A stretch of DNA of 58,346 nucleotides from RH-AL1 sp964243435 (GTDB taxonomy: Bacteria > Pseudomonadota > Alphaproteobacteria > Rhizobiales > Beijerinckiaceae), in assembly GCA_964243435.1 (NCBI GenBank), contig CAXTFM010000006.1, forward strand, positions 1 through 58,346, in the 5' to 3' direction. Of this stretch, positions 48,204 through 57,019 are shown in pieces. A model generated the notes under the pieces. The model was not told the DNA's origin and did no database searches. It saw only the letters and a list, made by a program, of their open reading frames with translations. The translations under genes and the position numbers were made by a program. Position 1 is the first letter of the stretch, and every line of letters starts with the position of its first letter.

Positions 48204-49646
48204 TCAGGCGGCCAGCAGCAGCGAGTCCTCGATCGCCGCCAGGTCGACCACGTAGGCCGACTGCCGCCGCGGCGGCGGCGCGCTCGTCTGCACCGCTTCG
48301 AGCTTCCGGGGATGGACGGGTTGGGCGACCTCAACCGCGGCGGTGTCGCCGAGCAGCACCGACTCGATCGCCGCGAGGTCGATCTCGTAGGTGACCTTGC
48401 GTTGCGCCGGCGCGACGACCTCGACGGACCCGCGCCCGATGCGGCGTGGGAAGCCGTCCGCCAGGGCCGTACCGCGAAGATCCGCATCGTGAAGCACCAG
48501 CGGCTCCGCGTGGCTCGCCACCTGCGCCGCTCTGCGAGCGGGGTACGCCATGGCGCGCGCGTCGTCGCGTGCCGCTTCCGTTTCGAAGCGCCGCAGCATG
48601 ACCAGCAGCGCGTCGAGGTCGCCGCGGTTGATCTCCGTGCACTCGGCCAGCATGCGTGCCACCGCGCCGCGGTCGAGGCGCGCCGCGCCCGTGCCGCTCA
48701 CGTCGCGCGCGCTATGAAGCGCGCAGCGGAACGCCGGCAGCAGCGCGTCCGGCAAACCCGCCTTGCGGTACAGCGCCGTGAAGCCGGCACCCTCGCAACG
48801 CTCGCTCAGGCCCTCGACGCGCCCCGGCTCCATGCCGGACAGGTCTGCCAACATTGCCGTGAACAAGCCGACGCGCCCGCTGAGGATCGCGCGCAGCGCC
48901 AAACCCACCGTGATCTGCGCATTGTTGCGGAGGTGCGTCACGAGATCCGTCTGTGCCCCGGCCTGCCCGTTCGAGATGATCACCGCCGCCTTGTCCCGCG
49001 TTTCCGCCGCGACGCGCCGCATGCGGTCGTCGGACATCCAGTTGCGTTCGGCGACGAAGCACGCAAGCGCGCGCGTGGTGGCGGCGACGAGGTCGACGCG
49101 CAGCGACGCCGGCAAATCGGGGCGCGTCAGCAACGCTTCGCGCAGCTCCGCCCGGTCGCCGCAGCGCTCGACGAGGCGCCGGCACGATGCCAGGGACAGG
49201 GACGCCGCGCGGTTGGCGGCGAGCGCGACCAGCGCGGCGGGGGCGGCACGGTCTGCAAGGGCGGCGGCGACCGCTTCGCCGAGCGGCGCGCGCGAGGCGA
49301 TCGCGACCTGCGCGGCTTCATCCGCGCAGGCGGCGCAGCTGACCAGCTCGGCGTCGGTGAGGACGCACGAGCGGCGAAGCACGATGGACGCGATCTCGGA
49401 CTGGTCGTCGGCGAGCGCCGTGACGAGGTGATGGGGTGCGTGGCCGGCACCGGCCAGCGCCTCCGCCAGCGTGCGCCGGACGAGTGGTGAGGGATCGTCG
49501 AGGAAGCCGGTGAGCACGCGCAACGCGTCCTGCCGCACGCGACCCAGATCGGAATACAGGTAGGCCCTGGCGAGGATCTTGACGCCGTCGGCGCGGTCGG
49601 TCGCCGACGCGCTGCGTGCCCAAAGCTCGAAATGGTCAAGGATCAT
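48204..49646 (-). CDS. DUF2336 domain protein with duplicated C-terminal motif
   Basis: A 480-residue, mostly alpha-helical cytoplasmic protein of the alphaproteobacterial DUF2336 family. The start has HEAT-like helices (VRQDALRVLTGFLDDPSPLVRRTLAEALAG, then ALADDQSEIASIVLRRS). The function is unknown; HEAT-type repeats suggest protein binding. The last 61 residues hold the motif Y-x-[I/V]-DLAAIE-x-x-LL twice (about residues 420-433 and 465-480), with the matching DNA also clearly duplicated. Convergent with the Nudix gene. Confidence 0.85.
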   Translation of the reverse strand: MILDHFELWARSASATDRADGVKILARAYLYSDLGRVRQDALRVLTGFLDDPSPLVRRTLAEALAGAGHAPHHLVTALADDQSEIASIVLRRSCVLTDAELVSCAACADEAAQVAIASRAPLGEAVAAALADRAAPAALVALAANRAASLSLASCRRLVERCGDRAELREALLTRPDLPASLRVDLVAATTRALACFVAERNWMSDDRMRRVAAETRDKAAVIISNGQAGAQTDLVTHLRNNAQITVGLALRAILSGRVGLFTAMLADLSGMEPGRVEGLSERCEGAGFTALYRKAGLPDALLPAFRCALHSARDVSGTGAARLDRGAVARMLAECTEINRGDLDALLVMLRRFETEAARDDARAMAYPARRAAQVASHAEPLVLHDADLRGTALADGFPRRIGRGSVEVVAPAQRKVTYEIDLAAIESVLLGDTAAVEVAQPVHPRKLEAVQTSAPPPRRQSAYVVDLAAIEDSLLLAA

Positions 49647-49783
49647 TCACGCCGGCCGCAAATCGAGCTTCACTCCCCTCAGATTTGCAGACCATGGTTA
49701 ATGAAGCGTGGTGCCCCAGGAGCCGGATGTATCAAGCGGGCCACCGGCGATGCGTCCCGCCGCGGCGGCGTGTCAGGAAGCCG

Positions 49784-50401
49784 TCATGTCGGAACGTTGG
49801 GCGGTCGCTCCATCGCGAACATACGGTCTGCAACTACGTAGTCCATGTAGCCGCAGCGTGCGATCGGCGTCATCGCCGCGGTGTCCACGCGACCGTCCCT
49901 GACGAAGGCCGAAGCGATGTGCACGCCGACGACCTCGCCGATCACCAGCCAATGGTCCAGGGCGGTGCCGTGGCGATCGGCGAGCCGCTTCACTTCGACG
50001 AGCTTGCATTCCAGCGCCGCCGGACTGGCCTTCACGCGCGGCACGGCGACGAGGCGGCACGGCGCGAGGTCGAGTGCGGCGAACTCGGCTTCGCTGCACC
50101 CTCGCGCCAACGGCGCCGCCGTCTTGTTCATGTTCTCGCGCAGGTCGTAGGTCGGCATGTTCCACACGAATTCGCCGGTTTCCGCGGCGAAACAAACCGA
50201 GTCCTTGTAGCCGCTCGACGAGAAGGCGAGGATCGGCGGTCGGTCGGCAAAGGCGTTGAAGAAGGAATAGGGCGCGAGATTTACCGCGCCCGCCGCCGAG
50301 CGCGTGGTGACCCAGCCGATCGGACGCGGCGCGATGAGCGCCTTGAATGGGTCGTGGGGGAGGATGGCCGTGTCGCGCGAGGCGGGTTCGTAGAAGATCA
50401 T
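49784..50401 (-). CDS. flavin reductase-like (FMN-binding split-barrel) protein
   Basis: A 205-residue FMN-binding protein of the flavin-reductase/DIM6-NTAB group. Typical stretches are LIAPRPIGWVTTRSAAGAVNLAPYSFFNAFADRPPIL, then SVCFAAETGEFVWNMPTYDLRENMNKTA, and the carboxy half LVIGEVVGVHIA. Such proteins bind FMN and act as NAD(P)H:FMN oxidoreductases or as reductase components of monooxygenases. The partner is unknown. ATG 50401 is chosen because the conserved sequence starts there (MIFYEPASRDTAILPHDPFK). Confidence 0.88.
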   Translation of the reverse strand: MIFYEPASRDTAILPHDPFKALIAPRPIGWVTTRSAAGAVNLAPYSFFNAFADRPPILAFSSSGYKDSVCFAAETGEFVWNMPTYDLRENMNKTAAPLARGCSEAEFAALDLAPCRLVAVPRVKASPAALECKLVEVKRLADRHGTALDHWLVIGEVVGVHIASAFVRDGRVDTAAMTPIARCGYMDYVVADRMFAMERPPNVPT

Positions 50402-50730
50402 GACGCCCTGCGCTCCGGTGAGGGTGCCTCGGCTTCGCTGCGCACGCGCGGCGGCGACGGCGGTGCTGCGGGATCTAAGGGCGTTGCCGGCGCGTGCGCA
50501 AGTCCGCGTAGCCACGCCAGCGCGGCAGACGCCGCCCCTCACTTTCGCGATAATTCGTTCATACGGGGTTCAAGACGCCCACTCTAGCCGGGTACGCGTT
50601 CGGACCGCATTCCACCCGGCGTGTCCGAGCCGTGCCGGCCGCCGACCGGGAACAGAGCCGCCTTGACCCGACCACCCGAAGCCGTTCGCACCATCCGCGA
50701 CGACCGTTCCTGCGCGGCGTGCGCGCTGCC
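50402..50730. other. divergent intergenic region
   Basis: About 330 bp between the flavin reductase and YfhO-type genes. The plus-strand frame of the next gene is open from 50632 (GTG), so its true start may lie inside this region. No operator-like repeat, hairpin or RNA gene was recognised. Confidence 0.5.
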
Positions 50731-53133
50731 GTGACCTTCTTCGAGACGGCCGGCGTCGCCGTTCCCGACAGCCCGCCGCGCGCAGCGGCGGACAGCGAGG
50801 TCGCCGGCACGCCCTGGTCGCGCGCTACCTCCGCCGGCCTCGCCCTTGGCCTGATCGCGGCCGCGGCCGCAGGCTACGCGCGCTGGCAGCTGGCGCTGGC
50901 CGTCGTGCCGTGGGACTCCAAGAACCACTTCTACCCGATGTTCCGCTTCCTTGGCGACGCGCTCCGTCGGGGAGCGCTGCCGCTGTGGAACCCCTACCAC
51001 TTTTCCGGCTACCCGGCGGTCGCCGACCCGCAATCGCTGATCTTCACGCCGAGCATGGCGCTGCTTGCCTTCGTCGTTCCCGATGCAAGCATGCCGGCCT
51101 TCGATGCGATGGTGCTGGCTCACCTCGTCGCCGGCGGCTTCGGCGTCCTCGGCCTCGCACGGCACTGGCGCTGGCACCCCGCCGCCGCCCTGCTTGCCGC
51201 CTTGGTCTTCATGTTCGGCGGTTCGGCGGCGTCGCGCCTGCAACACACCGGCATGATCATCTCATACGCGTTCTTTCCCCTGGCGCTGTGGAGCCTGCTT
51301 GCCGCGCTCGACAGGCGATCCCTGCGCCTCGCTGTGGTTGCCGGCGCAATGGCGGGTTTGATGGCGCTCGGCCGCGATCAGGTGGCTTACCTGCTTTGCC
51401 TGTCGCTGGGCGCGTTGGCCCTTCGCCACGCCCTGACCGGCCGGCGCGCGGCGCGCGGCGGCGGGCTTGCGATCCTCGCGCTCGCCGCGGCGGTGACGGT
51501 CGCCGTCGTGATCGTGCCCGCCCTCCTCACCATGCAATTTCTACAAAGCTCCAACCGCCCGGCCATCGCCTACGGCATGGCGCTGGAAGGATCGCTCGAT
51601 CCCGTCAACCTGCTGACGCTCGTCGCGGGAAACGTGTTCGGTTCGCTCGATGCCGTTTACGACTACTGGGGACCCGGCGCGGCGACGCCTGCAGGGAACG
51701 ACTGGACCGACCGCACCATCGACTACCTGTTCGCCGGCACGCTGCCGCTGGTGCTGCTCGCCTGGCACGGCCTCGCCGCGGGACGGGCGTACGAGCGTGG
51801 TGTCCGCCCCGCCCTTCTGCTTTTCACCGCCGCCCTGCTCTACGCCTTCGGGCGGCATACGCCCGTCTTCGCCGCCGCGTTCGACTGGATACCGGGTGTG
51901 TCTTTGTATCGGCGGCCGGCCGATGCGACCTTCGTCGCCAACATCGCCTTGGCCTTGCTCGCCGGCTTTCTCCTTCACCGCTTCGTCATGGCCGGCACGC
52001 CGCGGCGTCCGTCGATTCCGGTGCTCGCCGCCGCCGCCCTGCTCTTCGCCGCCGCCGCTTGGCTCGTCGGCTCGGGGCTCGGCTTCGCGTGGCGGACCGG
52101 GAACATCGGGGCGGCGCTCGTCACCCTGGTCGCGTCGCTTCTTCTTGCCGGCGGGGTCGGACTGCTGCTCCACGTCGCGCATCGTCGGGGCCGTCGCGGC
52201 CTCGTCGCCTACCTCCTCGTCGCCGCGACGGGTGGCCAGCTCGTGTGGCTGAACACCGCCTCGCCGCTCAATGCCGAACCCGCGTCGACCTACAGCGCGT
52301 ATGACGGTCTTTATCCCGACCAGGTGCGCGGGCTCGCCGTGCTGCTGCCCGAACTCGCCGCCCGCGCCGCCCTCGGCGAACACCCGCGTATCGAGATTTT
52401 GGGCCTCGACGGATCCTGGCAGAACGCGGCCATGGTGATGAAGCTGGAGAACACGGTAGGCTACAACCCGCTTCGCATGGCGACCTATGAGCGCGCGCTC
52501 GGCGTCGCCGAAAGCTCCAACGACCCCAACCTGCGCAGCTTCCCCGAAACGTTCCGCGGCTACAACTCGCACCTCGCCAAGCTGCTCGGCCTTGATTACC
52601 TCGTGCTCGACCGTCCCATCGCCGAACTGCCACGACATATCCCGCGACCGCACGGCAGCCTGCTCTTCGCCGGCGACCACTTCTTCGTTTATCGCCTCGA
52701 CAACACCTGCGCGCCCCGCGCCTACCTGGCGTCCCGCGTCGTGGTCGCCGACGAGGCGTTCCCGGCCTTCGACGTGCCGCGCGAAGCCCTTCTCGGGCGA
52801 AGCGAGGCGGCCTTGCTCGGCAACGCATCGCTGCTGACCGCCGTCGAAGCCTCGGCGCCCTCCCGCGTCACGGTCGCGGTCGAGGGCGATGACGCCGTCG
52901 CGATCGACGTCGAGGCGGCGACCGCCGGCGTGCTGGTGCTGCACGACCTCGCCTATCCCGGATGGGAGGTGCGGGTCGACGGCGTGCGCAAGCCCTTGCT
53001 GCACGCCAACCTGCTGTTCAGGGGCGTCGAGGTCGCACCCGGCCGTCATCACGTCGAGTTCAGCTTCCATCCCTTCGCGCCCGGCAACCTCGTCGCCGCT
53101 GCGCAAGGCCTGTTGCGCAAGGGGTCGCGATGA
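50731..53133 (+). CDS. YfhO-family multi-spanning membrane protein
   Basis: About 800 residues with 10-12 membrane helices in the first two thirds, followed by a large extracytoplasmic beta-rich domain. The GT-C-like head has WDSKNHFYPMFRFLGDALRRGALPLWNPYHFSGYP, where the Asp corresponds to the acidic residue of GT-C enzymes, and SLYRRPADATFVANIAL. The tail ends in LAYPGWEVRVDGVRKPLLHANLLFRGVEV, the hallmark of YfhO proteins, which glycosylate lipoteichoic acid in Firmicutes. Here a lipid-linked-sugar glycosyltransferase acting on an envelope polymer is inference. The GTG at 50731 is a guess; GTGs at 50632 and 50719 are also in frame. Ends in ATGA overlap with the next gene. Confidence 0.85.
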   Translation: MTFFETAGVAVPDSPPRAAADSEVAGTPWSRATSAGLALGLIAAAAAGYARWQLALAVVPWDSKNHFYPMFRFLGDALRRGALPLWNPYHFSGYPAVADPQSLIFTPSMALLAFVVPDASMPAFDAMVLAHLVAGGFGVLGLARHWRWHPAAALLAALVFMFGGSAASRLQHTGMIISYAFFPLALWSLLAALDRRSLRLAVVAGAMAGLMALGRDQVAYLLCLSLGALALRHALTGRRAARGGGLAILALAAAVTVAVVIVPALLTMQFLQSSNRPAIAYGMALEGSLDPVNLLTLVAGNVFGSLDAVYDYWGPGAATPAGNDWTDRTIDYLFAGTLPLVLLAWHGLAAGRAYERGVRPALLLFTAALLYAFGRHTPVFAAAFDWIPGVSLYRRPADATFVANIALALLAGFLLHRFVMAGTPRRPSIPVLAAAALLFAAAAWLVGSGLGFAWRTGNIGAALVTLVASLLLAGGVGLLLHVAHRRGRRGLVAYLLVAATGGQLVWLNTASPLNAEPASTYSAYDGLYPDQVRGLAVLLPELAARAALGEHPRIEILGLDGSWQNAAMVMKLENTVGYNPLRMATYERALGVAESSNDPNLRSFPETFRGYNSHLAKLLGLDYLVLDRPIAELPRHIPRPHGSLLFAGDHFFVYRLDNTCAPRAYLASRVVVADEAFPAFDVPREALLGRSEAALLGNASLLTAVEASAPSRVTVAVEGDDAVAIDVEAATAGVLVLHDLAYPGWEVRVDGVRKPLLHANLLFRGVEVAPGRHHVEFSFHPFAPGNLVAAAQGLLRKGSR

Positions 53134-54089
53134 ACCGGCGCCGCCGTTCGCGCGTCCCGACGCTCCTCGCCCTGCTCTGCCTCGGCGGCGCGGTACAGGC
53201 GCAGGTCCTCGCGCGGCCCGCCCCGTCCGCGCTCGACCCGGCCCAGCAGGACGGTGCGGCGAAGCCACCGCCGGCCGAGGTCAGGAAGGGCCAGATCACC
53301 CTGTCGGCCATGCTCACCGCGCGCGACACCCAGCCCATCGTCAAGGCGCCGCTGCAATGGCGCGTTTTCGAGGACGGCACGGACGCCCAGGGCCGGCACG
53401 CCATGGTTACCCAGATCAGGGAGGCGGCACCGACGCTGACGCTGCCCCAGGGCACCTACATCGTCCACGCCGCGCTTGACCTCGCCTCGGCGATGCGGCG
53501 CGTCACCGTCGGCAAGGACCCGTCGAGCGAACGCCTCGTCCTCAACGCCGGCGCCCTGCGCATCGTCGGCGTGCTCGGCGACAAGCCGATCAACCCGGCC
53601 AAGTTGTCGATCTCGATCTTCGTGCCGGAAGCCGGCAACTCCGAAGCCAAGCTCGTGCTGTCGGGCGCGAAGGCCGGCGACCTCATCGCCTTGCCCGAGG
53701 GCAACTACCACGTGGTCTCCACGCTGCTCGACACGGCCGGCTACGCCGGCGCCCCCCGCTCCGGGGTCGGCAACAAGACGAATTCCGTGGTCGCGGCCGA
53801 CCTCAAGGTGCAGGCCGGGAAGCTGACCGACGCGACCCTGCGCCACCGATCGGCGGTGATGACGCTGAAGCTCGTCAAGGAGTCAGGTGGCGAAGCCCTG
53901 GCCAACACCGCCTTCACCATCCTGACGCCGGGCGGCGACATCATCCGCGAGCTGATCGGCGCCTTTCCTTCGCTGGTCCTGGCGGAAGGCGAGTACGTCG
54001 CCGTGGCCCGCCACGACGCCAGGACCTACCAGACGACCTTCAAGGTGAGTTCGACCCTCGATCGCGATGTCGAGCTCCTCGCCCGGTAG
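53130..54089 (+). CDS. secreted three-repeat beta-sandwich protein
   Basis: A 319-residue exported protein with a basic-hydrophobic signal peptide (LLALLCLGGAVQAQVLA). After a Pro/Ala linker come three modules of about 85-95 residues. Each holds a strand pair ending in L-x-x-G-x-Y (LPQGTY at 105, LPEGNY at 188, LAEGEY at 284) followed by a V-rich strand; this is the look of PEGA/transthyretin-like or CarboxypepD-regulatory-like Ig folds. No cysteines or enzyme motif are seen. It is translationally coupled to the YfhO-type gene, so the two probably work together in the envelope. Confidence 0.8.
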   Translation: MNRRRRSRVPTLLALLCLGGAVQAQVLARPAPSALDPAQQDGAAKPPPAEVRKGQITLSAMLTARDTQPIVKAPLQWRVFEDGTDAQGRHAMVTQIREAAPTLTLPQGTYIVHAALDLASAMRRVTVGKDPSSERLVLNAGALRIVGVLGDKPINPAKLSISIFVPEAGNSEAKLVLSGAKAGDLIALPEGNYHVVSTLLDTAGYAGAPRSGVGNKTNSVVAADLKVQAGKLTDATLRHRSAVMTLKLVKESGGEALANTAFTILTPGGDIIRELIGAFPSLVLAEGEYVAVARHDARTYQTTFKVSSTLDRDVELLAR

Positions 54090-54292
54090 CGACCGGCCGA
54101 CCTTTGTGGCAGCGATGCCGCGCCGCAGTGAAACGTGCCACGCATCCGCTTCCGACATGGTGACGGCCAGATCGTGCCGCCTAATGCTTCCCGACATCGG
54201 CGGGGTCGCGAGCGGCTCCGGCCCATGCCGGGCTGCGCCGTCGCGGCTGCCGCACGGGCGCGTCGACGCCACGACCCTTGATGGAACATGAA

Positions 54293-55078
54293 ATGTTCAA
54301 GACAGCTTTGATCGCAGGCGCCCTGTCGGCAGCCTGGATGCTCGCAGCCGTTGCCGCCGACCTGCCGTCCAAGGGCAAGGGTGCCGGGGACGCCGTGGCA
54401 GCCGAGCCGGAAGTCGAGGAGCCGCCGCCGATCCCCGTCTTCAGCTGGAGCGGGTCCTATGCCGGCGTCCATGCCGGTGCCGAGTTCGGTCGCGAAGCGC
54501 TCCGGTTGGTGCAGCCGGCGGTGGCGCCGGCCGGCTTCGGCACTTCGCCGCGCGGGATCATCGGTGGTGCGCATGCCGGCTACAACCATGCCCTGCCCCG
54601 CGCGCTCGGCGAGCGTGACGTGGTTCTCGGTCTCGAAGGAGACGTCGACGGGGCCGATTACGGGCGCGCCGTCACCGCCTTCGGGCGCGCCTTCAAGGCT
54701 GAGTCGGATGTGAAGGGCTCGATCCGCGGCCGTATCGGCGTCGCCGCGAGCCGCGTGCTGGTTTTCGCCACCGGCGGCCTGACCTTCGCCGAGGTCGCGA
54801 CCGACACCGTCGACCACGCGCCCGGTTTTCCCGGCGGTGCCGTCCATGCGACGCGCGTGCCCATCGGCTACACGCTCGGCGCGGGCGTCGAGTACGCCTT
54901 CACAAACAGCTATGCCCTGCGCGCCGAATACAGGACGTCGGCGTACCGCTCGTTCGGCACGCCCCTCGACGCGGCGGCGGCGGGTTCGACCGGCGCAGTG
55001 AGTCGGCGCGAAACGGACAACCGCCTCCAGGCCGGGGTCAGCTACCGCTTCGATACGCTTGCGCCGCCGCTGGAATGA
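54293..55078 (+). CDS. outer membrane beta-barrel protein (Omp25/31-type)
   Basis: A 261-residue protein with a signal peptide (MFKTALIAGALSAAWMLAAVAAD). A Pro/Glu linker follows, then an eight-strand barrel pattern starting FSWSGSYAGVHAGAEFG and including GGAHAGYNHAL, VLGLEGDVDGADYG, KGSIRGRIGVAASRVLVFATGG, GYTLGAGVEYAFTNSYALRAEYR and the final LQAGVSYRF ending in aromatic residues. This is the usual Hyphomicrobiales porin/adhesin-like family (Omp25, Omp31, RopB). ATG 54293 is favoured; ATG 54281 is in frame. Confidence 0.9.
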   Translation: MFKTALIAGALSAAWMLAAVAADLPSKGKGAGDAVAAEPEVEEPPPIPVFSWSGSYAGVHAGAEFGREALRLVQPAVAPAGFGTSPRGIIGGAHAGYNHALPRALGERDVVLGLEGDVDGADYGRAVTAFGRAFKAESDVKGSIRGRIGVAASRVLVFATGGLTFAEVATDTVDHAPGFPGGAVHATRVPIGYTLGAGVEYAFTNSYALRAEYRTSAYRSFGTPLDAAAAGSTGAVSRRETDNRLQAGVSYRFDTLAPPLE

Positions 55079-55179
55079 GGACGTGCGCTGCCGGCGTCCC
55101 CTGCGCGCGTGCTGCCGGAGGACGTGGCCGCGACCGTTGCCAAGGCGCGGAAACCATGGCTATGCACTGCCGTCGCACC

Positions 55180-55262
55180 GGCCTCTTGGCGGAACAGGTA
55201 GACGCACGGCACTTAAAATGCCGAGCCCGCAGGGCGTCCGGGTTCGATTCCCGGAGAGGCCA
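55180..55262 (+). tRNA. tRNA-Leu (TAA)
   Basis: An 83-nt cloverleaf on the plus strand with long variable arm. The acceptor GGCCTCT pairs perfectly with AGAGGCC, the discriminator is A, and the loop CTTAAAA gives anticodon TAA. CCA is not encoded (the sequence continues CCG), so the end is added by nucleotidyltransferase, unlike the other two tRNAs here. Confidence 0.95.
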
Positions 55263-55367
55263 CCGTGCACTCGGACCAGACGCGGCTCCCTTGCGGCGGC
55301 GCGGTAACCGATTAAATTGCCGGAATGCGTCGGCAGGCTCGCCGTGCGACGGCGCGGGGGTGGCACC

Positions 55368-56219
55368 ATGACCTTCGTCGACGCGCTCGAGGCGCCGAGC
55401 CGCAAGACCGGGCAGATCAAGATTCACGGCGCCGAGGCCTTCGCCGGCATGCGGCTGGCAGGGCGGCTCACGGCTGAAGCCCTTGACATGCTGACCGTCC
55501 ACGTGAGGCCCGGGGTCTGCACGGAAGAGTTGGACAACCTCGTTTTCCAGTTCGCGATGGACCACGGCGCCTATCCCGCGCCGCTCGACTACCGCGGCTA
55601 CCGACGGTCGATCTGCACGTCTCTCAACCATGTCGTCTGCCATGGCCTCCCGGACCGCAAGCCGCTGCGCGAGGGTGAGATCGTCAACATCGACGTCACG
55701 TTGATCGTCGACGGCTGGCACGGCGATTCATCGCGCATGTACCTTGTCGGCGAGGTGCCGCGCCGCGCCGCGCGCCTCGTCGAGGTGACCCACGAGGCGC
55801 TGGTGCGCGGCATCGCCGCCGTGCGCGACGGCGCGACGACCGGCGACATCGGCGCCGCCATCCAGGCCTATGCGGAAGGGGAGCGCTGCTCGGTGGTCCG
55901 CGACTTCTGCGGCCACGGCCTCGGCCGCCTCTTTCATGACGAGCCGAACATCCTGCACTACGGGCGCAAGGGCGAGGGCGTCACGCTGCGCACCGGCATG
56001 TTCTTCACGGTCGAGCCGATGATCAATCTTGGGCGCCCGCACGTGAAGATCCTGTCGGACGGCTGGACGGCGGTGACGCGGGACCGCTCGCTGTCGGCGC
56101 AGTTCGAACATTCGATCGGCATCACTGAAACGGGCTGCGAGGTGTTCACCTATTCCCCGACCGTCTTGCACCAGCCGCCCTACGGCGCGGCGCCGGGTGG
56201 AGCCGGGGCGGTCGCGTGA
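55368..56219 (+). CDS. map: type I methionine aminopeptidase
   Basis: Removes the initiator methionine from nascent proteins. The 283-residue enzyme has the five metal ligands in the order expected: HGLPDRKPLREGEIVNIDVTLIVDGWHGDSSR (two Asp), CGHGLGRLFHDEP (His), MFFTVEPMINLG (Glu) and SAQFEHSIGITE (Glu). ATG 55368 follows GGGTGG; the longer frame upstream is not conserved. radC follows immediately, 4 bp after the stop. Confidence 0.95.
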   Translation: MTFVDALEAPSRKTGQIKIHGAEAFAGMRLAGRLTAEALDMLTVHVRPGVCTEELDNLVFQFAMDHGAYPAPLDYRGYRRSICTSLNHVVCHGLPDRKPLREGEIVNIDVTLIVDGWHGDSSRMYLVGEVPRRAARLVEVTHEALVRGIAAVRDGATTGDIGAAIQAYAEGERCSVVRDFCGHGLGRLFHDEPNILHYGRKGEGVTLRTGMFFTVEPMINLGRPHVKILSDGWTAVTRDRSLSAQFEHSIGITETGCEVFTYSPTVLHQPPYGAAPGGAGAVA

Positions 56220-56223
56220 CCCC

Positions 56224-56931
56224 GTGACCAGCGGCGAGGCGGCGCTCGGTGGCGAAGCGGAGCCGCATTTCGTCGGGCACCGCGAGCGGCTGCGCGAACG
56301 CTTCCGCCGTGGCGGCAATGCCGCGCTCGGCGATTACGAGCTTCTTGAGCTGATCCTGTTCCGGGCCATGCCGCGCCGCGACGTGAAGCCGATCGCGAAG
56401 GCGCTGATCGCGCGCTTCGGATCCTTCGCCGAGGTGCTCGCCGCGCGACCCGAGCGGCTCGCGGAGGTGTCGGGCATCGGCCTTTCCGCCGCAACCGACA
56501 TCAAGATCGTGGAAGCCGCCGCACGGCGCCTCGCCCTGTCCGCCATCGAGAAACGGCGGAACCTCGGCTCGTCGGCGGCGGTGCTGGCCTATTGCCGCAC
56601 GGCGATGGCTTTCATGGACCACGAGGAGTTCCGTATCCTCTTCCTCGACAAGAAGAACCAGCTCCTTGCCGACGAGGTGCAGGGGGTGGGCACGATCGAC
56701 CATGCGCCGGTCTACCCTCGCGAGGTCATGCGCCGTGCCCTGGAGCTCGGCGCCACCGCGCTGATCCTGGTGCACAATCACCCTTCGGGCGACCCGAGCC
56801 CATCGACGGCGGACATCGCGATGACCACCCAGATCGCGACGCTTGGCAAGGCGCTCAACGTGGTCGTCCATGACCACCTCGTCGTCGGCCGCCAGGGGCA
56901 TGTCAGCTTCCGCGCGCTGAAGCTGTTGTGA
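56224..56931 (+). CDS. radC: RadC family JAB-domain protein
   Basis: A 235-residue protein with an amino-terminal HhH-like region (GDYELLELILFRAMPRRDVKPIAKALI, then LAEVSGIGLSAATDIKIVEA) and the JAB/MPN domain (FLDKKNQLLADEVQGVGTIDHAPVYPREV, LVHNHPSGDPSPSTADI). The metal motif HxHx7D-type (HNHPSGDPSPS) is complete. The name comes from early work on repair; the molecular role is still disputed. The GTG at 56224 is used, 4 bp after map, the common map-radC order. The GTG has only a weak binding site. Confidence 0.93.
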   Translation: MTSGEAALGGEAEPHFVGHRERLRERFRRGGNAALGDYELLELILFRAMPRRDVKPIAKALIARFGSFAEVLAARPERLAEVSGIGLSAATDIKIVEAAARRLALSAIEKRRNLGSSAAVLAYCRTAMAFMDHEEFRILFLDKKNQLLADEVQGVGTIDHAPVYPREVMRRALELGATALILVHNHPSGDPSPSTADIAMTTQIATLGKALNVVVHDHLVVGRQGHVSFRALKLL

Positions 56932-57019
56932 CGCACGGTGCGGCGTATTGCGCCCGGCCGCTCGAACGAATCCTTAACAGCCCCGCGGCAAGTTCGGCCC
57001 TGAACGCCAGGACCCCCTG

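Noticed and set aside
55263..55367. tRNA-Leu lacking encoded CCA as a sign of a pseudogene or attachment site
   Set aside because: The acceptor stem, anticodon arm and T-arm are all perfect, and tRNAs without encoded CCA are common in alphaproteobacteria; no integrase or repeated 3' end is near.
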